34,037 nucleotides of DNA from a virus, in IMG/VR virus record IMGVR_UViG_3300022707_000420, positions 1-34,037 of that record. One strand, written 5' to 3'. The notes beneath the pieces were generated by a model. That model worked only from the letters and a program-made list of their open reading frames with translations. It had not been told where the DNA came from and did not search any database. The position numbers were made by a program, and so were the translations under genes. Positions 1 through 5,967 of this stretch are shown here, piece after piece. Position 1 is the stretch's first letter, and each line of letters starts with the position of its first letter.

Positions 1-2
1 AA

Positions 3-119
3 GATCCGCAGTGGAACAGGGACGATGGCAAGTGGATACCATATCCAGCGACATGGCTGAATGCAGAGGGATGGCTGGATGAATACAAGGTCAAGGTACA
101 AAAAAGGATCATCACATGA
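3..119 (+). CDS. Phage replication-initiator-like protein, C-terminal fragment (5' truncated)
   Basis: The window opens inside a plus-strand reading frame that runs to a stop at 117-119, leaving 38 residues. The tail holds the motif WIPYPATWLNAEGWLDE. This resembles the C-terminal signature (phenylalanine/tryptophan-isoleucine-proline-histidine/tyrosine-proline-alanine-threonine-tryptophan-leucine-asparagine) common at the end of winged-helix phage replication proteins and of related DnaT/DnaD-like loaders. The stop overlaps the start of the helicase gene as ATGA, which indicates translational coupling and fits a loader-helicase pair. The N-terminal DNA-binding part lies outside the window, so the exact family cannot be decided here. 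Confidence 0.6.
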   Translation, partial: DPQWNRDDGKWIPYPATWLNAEGWLDEYKVKVQKRIIT

Positions 120-1078
120 ACGACAATTACGACAAGTCTGAACTCAGAAACATGATGATTGAAAGCATAGATGACCCTAGAATCAAGTCTAGGCTGACTG
201 AGGAATGGGGAAAAGAGATCATTTGTGCCTCAGATATCCACAATGAGTTATTGAAATTCATGGAGGAAGGGTTCCAGCCGGGGTTGAGTATCGGAATATC
301 GGATGAATTCGATGAATACTACACAGTCAGAAAGAAAGAATGGACCCTTGTGACCGGAATCCCCGGTGCCGGAAAGACTGAGTTCCTTGATAACGTGGTT
401 ATCAACATGATCAGACTGCACGGCTGGAAATGGGGGCTGTTCTCTGCTGAGAATCTACCGTATTCCCGGCATTTCGGCGCACTCATGGAGAAATTCCTTA
501 AGGTACCTGTAAAGGATATTGGCGAGGATAAGGATCTATTCTTCAATGCTGAGGCTGAACTCGCTAAACACATATTCTTCATAAACCCCAAGGAGGACCA
601 GCTCAATATTGACCGGATATTGTATCTGGCTGAAATTCTTATCAAAACAAGGGATATTGACGCATTAATCATAGACCCTTGGAATGAAATAGATTACATG
701 CGAAAAGCGGGGCTGAATGATACTGAGAATATATCCAGAGCACTGACCAGAATCAGGCGGTTTGCCCGGATGCACGACATTCACATATTTGTGATTGCTC
801 ACCCGACCAAGCTCAAAAAGAAGGACGATGGTACGTATCCAGTTCCAACACCCTATGATGTCGCCGGGAGTTCTCACTTCAGAAACAAAGCAGATAATTC
901 ACTTACGCTGTGGTATGACCCGGATCATCCCGGCAGCGCAAAGATATATATCCAGAAAATCAGGTTTAAAGAGGTCGGAAAACTTGGGTCCGTTGACCTG
1001 AATTATGACGTTAGGACAGGAGTATACTCACCATTTACGGTTCCAAGCATAGGGGCCATGCGAAGGGGGGATTCATGA
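116..1078 (+). CDS. Replicative helicase, RecA-like domain (T7 gp4 / DnaB C-terminal type)
   Basis: This 320-residue protein is an ATP-driven DNA helicase core. It shows a Walker A motif GIPGAGKT (residues 81-88), a Walker B segment IDALIIDPWNEID (181-193), a sensor-like strand IFVIAHPTK (224-232) and a late basic motif KIRFKEVG typical of the hexameric helicase C-terminal domain. The phrases DPWNE, AHPTK and YDVAGSSHF match the Twinkle/T7 gp4-like helicases of phages. No primase or TOPRIM domain is present: the first 70 residues only form a linker, and a separate primase is not seen in the window. It follows the initiator-like gene by an ATGA overlap and overlaps the next gene in the same way. 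The assignment as a helicase is firm; a pure ATPase role cannot be excluded. Confidence 0.88.
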   Translation: MNDNYDKSELRNMMIESIDDPRIKSRLTEEWGKEIICASDIHNELLKFMEEGFQPGLSIGISDEFDEYYTVRKKEWTLVTGIPGAGKTEFLDNVVINMIRLHGWKWGLFSAENLPYSRHFGALMEKFLKVPVKDIGEDKDLFFNAEAELAKHIFFINPKEDQLNIDRILYLAEILIKTRDIDALIIDPWNEIDYMRKAGLNDTENISRALTRIRRFARMHDIHIFVIAHPTKLKKKDDGTYPVPTPYDVAGSSHFRNKADNSLTLWYDPDHPGSAKIYIQKIRFKEVGKLGSVDLNYDVRTGVYSPFTVPSIGAMRRGDS

Positions 1079-1290
1079 GAACTGTTGTTGTTTTAAGGGA
1101 GCATGATGGGGCGAGGACAGATGAAATCGATTATTACGGGTATTTTCTTGATTTTGGCATTCGGGCTGGACCATATGGAGATTCAAGCACTAGTTTTGCC
1201 ATAATTGAGCATATGGACGGTACGGTTTCTCTTGTTCCGCTTCATCTTATGCAATTCTGCAAGGACGAACATGGTCATAAATACGCATAA
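1075..1290 (+). CDS. Small hypothetical protein (71 aa)
   Basis: I do not recognise this protein. Its start overlaps the helicase stop by four bases (ATGA), which supports a real coupled gene. It is a mixed alpha/beta-looking protein with an N-terminal strand (TVVVLREH) and no cysteine pair, signal peptide or membrane segment. Its 3' end overlaps the next small gene by 20 bases. Confidence 0.6.
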   Translation: MRTVVVLREHDGARTDEIDYYGYFLDFGIRAGPYGDSSTSFAIIEHMDGTVSLVPLHLMQFCKDEHGHKYA

Positions 1291-1444
1291 GCTGTTGAAG
1301 GACTACGTGAAAGATCGAGTTGTACAGTCCAGTGATCATCAGCGATACGAGCATCACAAGGAGATGATAGACCTCCTGTGTGGTGGAAACAGCTACTTGT
1401 ATGAGCGATGGATCAAAAAGGTGGTTCACAAGATGGGTATTTGA
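1271..1444 (+). CDS. Small hypothetical protein (57 aa)
   Basis: An open frame extends upstream to 1205, but the ATG at 1271 is the better start because AAGGAC stands just before it and it keeps the overlap with the previous gene short. The product is charged and helical (HKLLKDYVKDRVVQ, YERWIKKVVHKMG) with no recognised domain. The stop codon forms the foot of a perfect hairpin (1442-1460), so transcript ending or stability may be controlled here. Confidence 0.5.
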   Translation: MVINTHKLLKDYVKDRVVQSSDHQRYEHHKEMIDLLCGGNSYLYERWIKKVVHKMGI

Positions 1445-1460
1445 CACCAAATAGGTGTCA
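1442..1460 (+). terminator. Short hairpin at the end of the 57-aa gene
   Basis: TGACACC pairs perfectly with GGTGTCA around a five-base loop (AAATA). The stem begins at the stop codon of the upstream gene and is followed by ATTTGTGG, a weak T-run. It could be a weak intrinsic terminator, an mRNA-stability element or an operator. The short stem and poor T-tract make strong termination unlikely. Confidence 0.4.
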
Positions 1461-1524
1461 TTTGTGGTCCGATTCATGGTCAGATTTGTACACTTATCCG
1501 TAAATCATAGGTGGAGGGGGGATT

Positions 1525-1719
1525 ATGGCAATGAAAGAAATGATTGAAATCGGCCTGTTACTAAAAGCATTGAATGATTGCATTGTGGCGATGCAGGAAG
1601 AAAGAATGTTCGCAGCAGATGAGGCAAGACTTCCGACCAAGCGGTACTTTGAAGCACTGAGTCAGGCTGAATTGCTCATGAGTAAGGAATGGTCCGAAGA
1701 TACTGAGACAAGCCCTTAG
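1525..1719 (+). CDS. Small helical hypothetical protein (64 aa)
   Basis: The gene has a very strong purine-rich ribosome binding site (GGTGGAGGGGGG) five bases ahead of the ATG at 1525; a second in-frame ATG lies two codons later. The product is acidic, predicted helical and rich in Glu/Ala (MIEIGLLLKALNDCIVAMQEE), without a recognised domain. It stands alone between the hairpin at 1442-1460 and the long untranslated leader before the recombinase-like gene. Confidence 0.55.
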   Translation: MAMKEMIEIGLLLKALNDCIVAMQEERMFAADEARLPTKRYFEALSQAELLMSKEWSEDTETSP

Positions 1720-1926
1720 AGAGCAACCTCAGACCTCTCAGGGCAGGGTATAGGGATGTTGACATAGGAGATTTGAATCAATTATGGCGGGCGTGACGTA
1801 TACGATAATACGTGCGAAACTGTGCGGGGGTGGTTCCTCGTTAGACAAGTATGCCAGTCCTGCTCACAGTGCTGTCGGGACTGCCACCCGCCTATTTAAA
1901 AGCCCAATAGGGCAGAAAGGAGTCAC
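1720..1926 (+). promoter_or_regulatory. Untranslated, structured leader upstream of the recombinase-like gene
   Basis: These 207 bases hold no credible plus-strand gene and are the longest gap in the left module. Several complementary segments follow one another. ACGTAT (1796-1801) pairs with ATACGT (1808-1813). GCGGG(GG)TGG (1824-1833) pairs with CCACCCGC (1884-1891), giving eight pairs with a two-base bulge. AGTCCT (1856-1861) pairs with GGGACT (1877-1882) inside that. GCCC(AATA)GGGC (1902-1913) sits directly before the ribosome binding site AGAAAGGAG. A TTGACA box is at 1759-1764 with only a weak -10 (TATGGC after 18 bases). The pairing is seen; a regulatory or RNA role is inference. Confidence 0.45.
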
Positions 1927-2838
1927 ATGAATCAAGCATTGGTAGAAGTAGGCGATCAGCCTATGGCTGTGCAGCAAATAAGGGAGCAGGTCAACCTCAT
2001 TCAGCATGTGTTGAAAGAGGTCATGCAGGATGGTCAGCACTTTGGGACTATCCCCGGTTGTGGGGATAAGCCGACCCTGCTGAAGCCGGGGGCTGAGAAG
2101 ATTCTCATGACCTTCAGGATAGCCGCAGAGCCAGAAGTTGAGGTTATCGAGTTGGGTGAAGGCCATAGGGAATATCGGGTAAGTACCCGCCTTACAAGCA
2201 TAAATTCCGGTACATTCTTGGGTAAAGGGGTAGGCACATGCTCTACCACTGAATCCAAGTGGAAATACCGGACTCAGGCTACAGACCGGGAAGTCCCAAA
2301 GGCATACTGGAAGTCCAGAGACAAGGAACTCTTGGGCGGTTCTCAGTATTCCACCAAGAAAGTGGACGGTAAATGGATGGTCTGTGAGAAGATTGAGCAT
2401 GACAATCCTGCCGATTACTGGAATACGTGCCTGAAAATGGGTAAAAAGCGTAGTCTGGTGGATGGAGTATTAACCGTTACCGCTGCCTCAGATATATTCA
2501 CCCAAGATTTAGAGGATTTGTCTGCTAATGGAGTGGTGAATGGTGGAGCAAAAGAGGCAAAGCCAGCAGCAGCCCCGGCAGAGGAAGAAAAGGTTGCAAA
2601 GCCAGCCGCAAAGTCGTCCACAACCATCAGCGAGTTGCAGAGAAAGCGTATGTTCGCCATCGCAAAGCGTAGAAACGGTACGGATGACGAGAAGGCAACG
2701 GCATGGTCTGATGATGAAATAAAGGCGTATTTGAAGGATATATGGGATATAGATAGCTCTAACGATATCAAAAAGGAAATTTATGAGGAAGTCTGTACTT
2801 TCATCAATACTCACACCGCAGACGGAAATAAAATTTGA
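1927..2838 (+). CDS. Candidate single-strand annealing / recombination protein
   Basis: This 303-residue protein belongs to a family widespread in phages, recognisable from DGQHFGTIPGCGDKPTLLKPG (residues 35-55), GHREYRV (79-85), GVGTCSTTESKW (101-112) and a helical block WNTCLKMGKKRSLVDGVL (165-182) ending in DIFTQDLED. After an Ala/Pro/Lys-rich linker (208-232) comes a C-terminal helical domain, ISELQRKRMFAIAKRR to EEVCTFIN. A comparable tail occurs on several phage annealing proteins. The next gene is a RecB/Cas4-like nuclease, the usual partner of an annealing protein. Function is therefore inferred from context and overall pattern; it could be another ssDNA-interacting factor. Its 3' end overlaps the nuclease gene by 56 bases. 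Confidence 0.6.
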   Translation: MNQALVEVGDQPMAVQQIREQVNLIQHVLKEVMQDGQHFGTIPGCGDKPTLLKPGAEKILMTFRIAAEPEVEVIELGEGHREYRVSTRLTSINSGTFLGKGVGTCSTTESKWKYRTQATDREVPKAYWKSRDKELLGGSQYSTKKVDGKWMVCEKIEHDNPADYWNTCLKMGKKRSLVDGVLTVTAASDIFTQDLEDLSANGVVNGGAKEAKPAAAPAEEEKVAKPAAKSSTTISELQRKRMFAIAKRRNGTDDEKATAWSDDEIKAYLKDIWDIDSSNDIKKEIYEEVCTFINTHTADGNKI

Positions 2839-3391
2839 TCCAGAGCATCACATTTACATGGTTGGCGGCAAGGTAATCAAGTCCGTTAATCAAATTCTGG
2901 ATCTGGCCGGATTGCAGCCGATGTTCGTCAAGCCCGATAAGTTAGCAAGGGCTGGCGATCTAGGCACAAACATCCATTTAGCCACTCAATTGTATGACAT
3001 GGGTGATCTGGATGAAAACAGTCTTGACCCGGATATATACCTTCAGGTACAGGCGTATAAGAAGTTCAGAAGTGATACGCATGTCAGGATATATCCAGAG
3101 GCGATAGAGTGCATGGTCTATAACCGGATGTATGGGTTCTGTGGTACGTTTGACCGGATTATAAAGATCAATGGCAAGTTCGGGCTTCTGGATATTAAAT
3201 CCGGTCAGCTTGCGAAATGGACCGGGCTGCAACTCGCGGCCTATGTCGAATGTCTGAGGCGCAGGATAGCAAGGTACGCCATTCAGTTGAAACCGAATGG
3301 CACGTATAACCTGAAGGAATACACAGACCCGCAGGATATCAATGTGTTTCTTTCAGCTTTAACTGTTGTTAATTGGAAGGGGGAAAATTGA
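2783..3391 (+). CDS. PD-(D/E)XK nuclease (RecB/Cas4/YqaJ-like)
   Basis: This is a 202-residue exonuclease candidate. Seen in order are FDPEHHIYMVGGK (18-30), a GTNIH motif (61-65) for the conserved His, an acidic residue in PEAIE (105-109), GTFDRI (121-126) with the catalytic Asp, DIKSG (137-141) as the D-x-K core, and QLAAY (150-154) for motif IV. This order fits RecB-like nucleases that resect DNA ends. The start at 2783 is chosen because AAGGAA precedes it and the conserved FDPEHH segment lies before the next usable ATG; this forces the 56-base overlap with the upstream gene. Together with that gene it probably forms an exonuclease/annealing pair for recombination or concatemer formation. 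Confidence 0.82.
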   Translation: MRKSVLSSILTPQTEIKFDPEHHIYMVGGKVIKSVNQILDLAGLQPMFVKPDKLARAGDLGTNIHLATQLYDMGDLDENSLDPDIYLQVQAYKKFRSDTHVRIYPEAIECMVYNRMYGFCGTFDRIIKINGKFGLLDIKSGQLAKWTGLQLAAYVECLRRRIARYAIQLKPNGTYNLKEYTDPQDINVFLSALTVVNWKGEN

Positions 3392-3651
3392 AACTATCTC
3401 GGAAGAAATGTAGGACATGCAAAAAGAACATAAGAGAATCATATTGGTTGCCTATAACTATATTTGTATACGGTAAAGAGACAAAGCACTGGTATTTTTG
3501 TTGTTGGAAATGTGTCATAAGGAAAATTAAAAAATTCAAAGGAGCAGCAGAGTGTCCGACTATTCATTTACCAGCAGTGGATTTTGATTGTAAAAGAGCA
3601 GGATGTGGAGCAAAAGACTTTTTCGATTTATTTAAAAAGAAAGGGAAATAG
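3388..3651 (+). CDS. Small zinc-binding protein (87 aa)
   Basis: A TTG at 3388 overlaps the nuclease stop as TTGA and follows GGAAGGGGGAAAA, so it is preferred over an in-frame TTG at 3373. The protein is very basic and has cysteine pairs CRTC, CCWKC and CKRAGC plus a single Cys between them, which suggests two zinc knuckles. No named family is recognised. The gene is richer in A and T than its neighbours, visible in runs of AAA, ATT and TTT codons, which may mark a recent acquisition. A nucleic-acid-binding role is plausible but not shown. Confidence 0.6.
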   Translation: MKLSRKKCRTCKKNIRESYWLPITIFVYGKETKHWYFCCWKCVIRKIKKFKGAAECPTIHLPAVDFDCKRAGCGAKDFFDLFKKKGK

Positions 3652-3654
3652 CTC

Positions 3655-4260
3655 ATGGAAGTAAACACACTAGCAGTAGACGAGAAGACCGTAGCACTGT
3701 ATCACGATGCACAGCAGATCGTTGTCACGGATAACGATGGGTATAACAATGCGGGTGAGTTCTTAAAGCAGATTAAGACTCTGGAAAAAGAGGTTGAGGC
3801 TACATTTGCCCCGGTTATTGCAGCAGCCGTTAATGCTCACCGGGAATCATTGGTTGCAAAGAGAAAGCATCTTGAACCCTTGCAGGATGCAGAGAAGATC
3901 GTTAAGGATACCATGAATGTGTATTACAGGGACCAACAGAGGTTGAAGGCCATAGAGGAAGCCAAGATCCGTAAGGAAGCCTTACGGCAGGAAAAGCTAA
4001 GACAAGAAGCAGAGAAAAAGAATAAGCCAGTGCCAGTGTTCAAGCCTGCCCCTGTTGTACAGACTGAAACCCCGGCTGTCAAGGGTGTGTCTCACAAGTC
4101 TAATTGGATGTTTGAGATCACAAATGCGAAGATCATTCCACGGGAATACCTTACGCCCGACACGGTGAAGATTGGGAAGATCGCCAGAGCATTAAAGTCT
4201 GAAGCACACATCAAAGGCGTGAGGATTTGGGAAGAAAAGACAATGGCTGTGAGGGGGTGA
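3655..4260 (+). CDS. Conserved phage coiled-coil protein of recombination regions
   Basis: This 201-residue protein matches a common phage family of unknown function. An N-terminal part reads VALYHDAQQIVVTDNDGYNNAGEFLKQIK. A long charged coiled coil follows (about residues 42-125, KAIEEAKIRKEALRQEKLRQ and on), then a Pro/Val linker. The C-terminal domain has WMFEITNAKIIPREYL and ends GVRIWEEKTMAVRG. Relatives usually lie beside annealing-protein and RusA genes, as here, so a role in DNA recombination or nuclease control is inferred. The ATG at 3655 is three bases after the previous stop, so translation is probably coupled. Confidence 0.72.
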   Translation: MEVNTLAVDEKTVALYHDAQQIVVTDNDGYNNAGEFLKQIKTLEKEVEATFAPVIAAAVNAHRESLVAKRKHLEPLQDAEKIVKDTMNVYYRDQQRLKAIEEAKIRKEALRQEKLRQEAEKKNKPVPVFKPAPVVQTETPAVKGVSHKSNWMFEITNAKIIPREYLTPDTVKIGKIARALKSEAHIKGVRIWEEKTMAVRG

Positions 4261-4266
4261 TAACTT

Positions 4267-4440
4267 ATGCTTGGGCAGAATTGGAGCTGGGAAATGATGG
4301 AAGCAAAGCTAGAAGCTAAAGAAAAAATGTTCGACGGTTGGGATCGAGTGAATGCCGTTGATCGTGCAGTGGATTTATTTAAACTCACCAAAACGCAAAG
4401 GACGGAGTTATTGAAAGACTTACGTAATGGGGTTTTGTGA
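4267..4440 (+). CDS. Small hypothetical protein (57 aa)
   Basis: This short gene starts at an ATG behind GAGGGGGTGATAA, six bases after the previous stop. Its product is helical and mildly charged (MLGQNWSWEMMEAKLEAKEK, then KLTKTQRTELLKDLRNGVL). The C-terminal half could form a helix-turn-helix-like pair of helices. There is no recognised family. Position and ribosome binding site support it as a real gene of the same operon. Confidence 0.55.
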   Translation: MLGQNWSWEMMEAKLEAKEKMFDGWDRVNAVDRAVDLFKLTKTQRTELLKDLRNGVL

Positions 4441-4458
4441 GACACGAAAGGGGGTGAT

Positions 4459-4791
4459 ATGGGAAACGATAGAGAGTGGCCCTGCAAACACATTTATAAA
4501 CACAGTGAAAAGTACTGGGCCTTTACTGTAGGGCATAGCGGTATTGGAGATCACGTAAATTACTGTTATTCTTGTGGAGCCAAACGCCCCAAAGAACCGA
4601 AGGCGTTGTGGGAATTACTTGAAGAAAGATTTGGATATTGGAGGGGCGGTGTCAGAGCAAAGGACTGTGCTGATTTCGTCATTGGGTGGTTCAGGAAAGA
4701 ATTTCCCGCTCAGGAAATGGGTGAATCGCACAATGATTATGCCATCAGGATTATCAAATGGTTCGACAATGAGCAGGAGAAATGCTCATGA
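4459..4791 (+). CDS. Hypothetical protein with a CxxC zinc knuckle (110 aa)
   Basis: The gene has a good ribosome binding site (AAAGGGGGTGAT) directly before its ATG. The N-terminal 40 residues contain CKH and YCYSCGAKRP, resembling a single zinc ribbon built from two cysteine clusters. The remainder is helical with many aromatic residues (ALWELLEERFGYWRGG, IGWFRKEFPAQE). The family is not recognised. The stop overlaps the next start as ATGA. Confidence 0.58.
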   Translation: MGNDREWPCKHIYKHSEKYWAFTVGHSGIGDHVNYCYSCGAKRPKEPKALWELLEERFGYWRGGVRAKDCADFVIGWFRKEFPAQEMGESHNDYAIRIIKWFDNEQEKCS

Positions 4792-4973
4792 CCTTCTACG
4801 AGGAAGATTACGAGTATTACGAGCAGGAAATGTGTGGGTGTATGCTGTACTGGCTTGAGGAACCGGATTGGGATGATGAAGAAATGCCCGAACCGGACAA
4901 GAAATTATTCTGTCATAACCATGCCATGATGGAGAAGGCAGATATGGAGCATGATAATACAAAGGAGGATTGA
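4788..4973 (+). CDS. Small, very acidic hypothetical protein (61 aa)
   Basis: I chose the ATG at 4788, which overlaps the previous stop (ATGA) and lies seven bases after AGGAGA; an ATG six bases earlier is too close to that site. The product is strikingly acidic (YEEDYEYYEQEMCGC, EEPDWDDEEMPEPD) with two close cysteines and a His-rich stretch CHNHAMM. An acidic surface of this sort is seen in some DNA-mimic phage proteins, but length and sequence give no firm assignment. Confidence 0.5.
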   Translation: MTFYEEDYEYYEQEMCGCMLYWLEEPDWDDEEMPEPDKKLFCHNHAMMEKADMEHDNTKED

Positions 4974-5375
4974 GTGGAAATACAGTTCACAATACCAATG
5001 ATACCAGTTGCAAAAGGTAGACCAAGGTTCAGGATGATCAAGAATAAGTTTGCGATTGCATACACGCCGAAGAAAACGAAGGATGCCGAAGATCAGATCA
5101 GGCGGTTGGCTATGCCGTATAAGCCAAAATCAATCATCGTTGATCCAATCCATTTGGTACTGTCATTCTGGATGCCCGTACCGAAGGGAACATCGAAGAA
5201 AAAACGATATTCTATGCGGTTTCATTCCAAACGTCCAGACCTTGATAATCTTGAGAAATTAATTATGGATGCTTTGACGGGTACATTCTGGAAGGACGAC
5301 AGTTTGATTTGGAGTAAAAAAACTGTGAAGATGTATTCAGACAATCCCGGCATATTGGTAGATATTTGTTATTAA
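4974..5375 (+). CDS. rusA: RusA-type Holliday junction resolvase
   Basis: This 133-residue endonuclease starts at a GTG after a strong AAAGGAGG site. The RusA family resolves four-way DNA junctions as a dimer with Mg2+. The characteristic elements are all present: a short N-terminal strand with IPMIPVAKGRPRF (residues 7-19), KRPDLDNLEK (86-95) with the catalytic Asp pair, D99 in MDAL, and the DD pair at 108-109 in FWKDDS. Its length is close to the usual 120-140. It is the last gene of the plus-strand replication/recombination module and faces the minus-strand operon, with only three bases between the two stop codons. Confidence 0.92.
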   Translation: MEIQFTIPMIPVAKGRPRFRMIKNKFAIAYTPKKTKDAEDQIRRLAMPYKPKSIIVDPIHLVLSFWMPVPKGTSKKKRYSMRFHSKRPDLDNLEKLIMDALTGTFWKDDSLIWSKKTVKMYSDNPGILVDICY

Positions 5376-5378
5376 CCC

Positions 5379-5465
5379 TTACTTGCCCTTACGTCCACCC
5401 TTTTTCCTGCCACCGTGTTTGCTGCCATGCTTGCTGCCGCCTTTACCACCACCATGCTTTGACAT
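5379..5465 (-). CDS. Tiny Gly/His/Lys-rich peptide (28 aa)
   Basis: On the minus strand an ATG at 5465 lies seven bases after GGAAAGGA, itself inside the end of the XhlA-like gene. It opens a frame of 28 codons ending at 5379. The peptide is MSKHGGGKGGSKHGSKHGGR followed by a Lys/Gly/Arg tail. It consists almost only of Gly, Lys, Ser, His and Arg. The ribosome binding site, tight spacing and non-random composition support translation. It may bind nucleic acid, metal or membrane, or be a short virion or lysis accessory peptide; the function is unknown. Confidence 0.55.
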   Translation of the reverse strand: MSKHGGGKGGSKHGSKHGGRKKGGRKGK

Positions 5466-5467
5466 GA

Positions 5468-5845
5468 TTATCCTTTCCATAAAAGCCCAACAGCCATTGC
5501 CAACAGGCCAATGAGTTGAGCGTAGATTGCAATCCTTCCCCTGAACTCACGCCGTTCTGCCTGAGTAAAACGAATGTTCACACTTTCCTTTATGCCATTG
5601 ATGCCACGGAATACTGAGTCAAAGATTTCCTCGAAGCGGTCAATGCGATCCACGTAAACCCGCATGGATGCTATCTCAGGGACAGCATCATCAACAATAT
5701 CACGCAGCCTGTCTACCTCTTTTTCAAGAATATTCACCGCGACCATTGACTGCATTTTATTACTGAGGTCATGCGATTTTTTTCTCAGGCCATTTATTTC
5801 GTTTTCGAAAAGAGCGAACTTACCTTTGATTTCAGAATCTTCCAT
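5468..5845 (-). CDS. Tail-anchored coiled-coil membrane protein, XhlA/holin-like
   Basis: This 125-residue protein has a long coiled-coil body (residues 1-95, heptad-like FENEINGLRKKSHDLSNK and on) and one C-terminal membrane helix IAIYAQLIGLLAMAVGLLW (105-123) ending in KG. This topology is that of XhlA-type phage lysis proteins, which work with a holin, and of some podovirus class III-like holins. It follows a lipoprotein gene and a small helical gene at the end of the late operon, the usual place of lysis genes. No endolysin was recognised nearby, so the lysis role is an inference from topology and place. Confidence 0.6.
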   Translation of the reverse strand: MEDSEIKGKFALFENEINGLRKKSHDLSNKMQSMVAVNILEKEVDRLRDIVDDAVPEIASMRVYVDRIDRFEEIFDSVFRGINGIKESVNIRFTQAERREFRGRIAIYAQLIGLLAMAVGLLWKG

Positions 5846-5967
5846 GTTGTATTTCTCTTTACACCGTTATTGATATGTTCTCTAACACGTTCACAATGAG
5901 CATCGAGAAGCCTGCCTTTTCGCTCAATAGCATCCAGTTTTTTTACAAACTCAGCGATATTAGCCAT
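5794..5967 (-). CDS. Small helical hypothetical protein (57 aa)
   Basis: The frame is open further upstream, but the ATG at 5967 overlaps the lipoprotein stop by eight bases and begins a sensible sequence, MANIAEFVKKLDAIERKGRL. The product is basic and helical with a Lys/Ser-rich end. It overlaps the start of the XhlA-like gene by 52 bases, which is unusual even here. No family is recognised, and the ribosome binding site (AAGGG, about eleven bases upstream) is weak. Confidence 0.48.
   Translation of the reverse strand: MANIAEFVKKLDAIERKGRLLDAHCERVREHINNGVKRNTTWKILKSKVSSLFSKTK

Noticed and set aside
1824-1891. tRNA or tRNA-like gene in the structured leader
   Set aside because: The outer stem and inner hairpin resemble a cloverleaf only superficially. 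There is no T-loop consensus, no anticodon arm at the right spacing and no CCA-compatible acceptor end.
1864-2400. Minus-strand frame of 178 codons opposite the recombinase-like gene
   Set aside because: It overlaps a well-supported conserved plus-strand gene, has no family resemblance and no ribosome binding site, and would be alone on the opposite strand.
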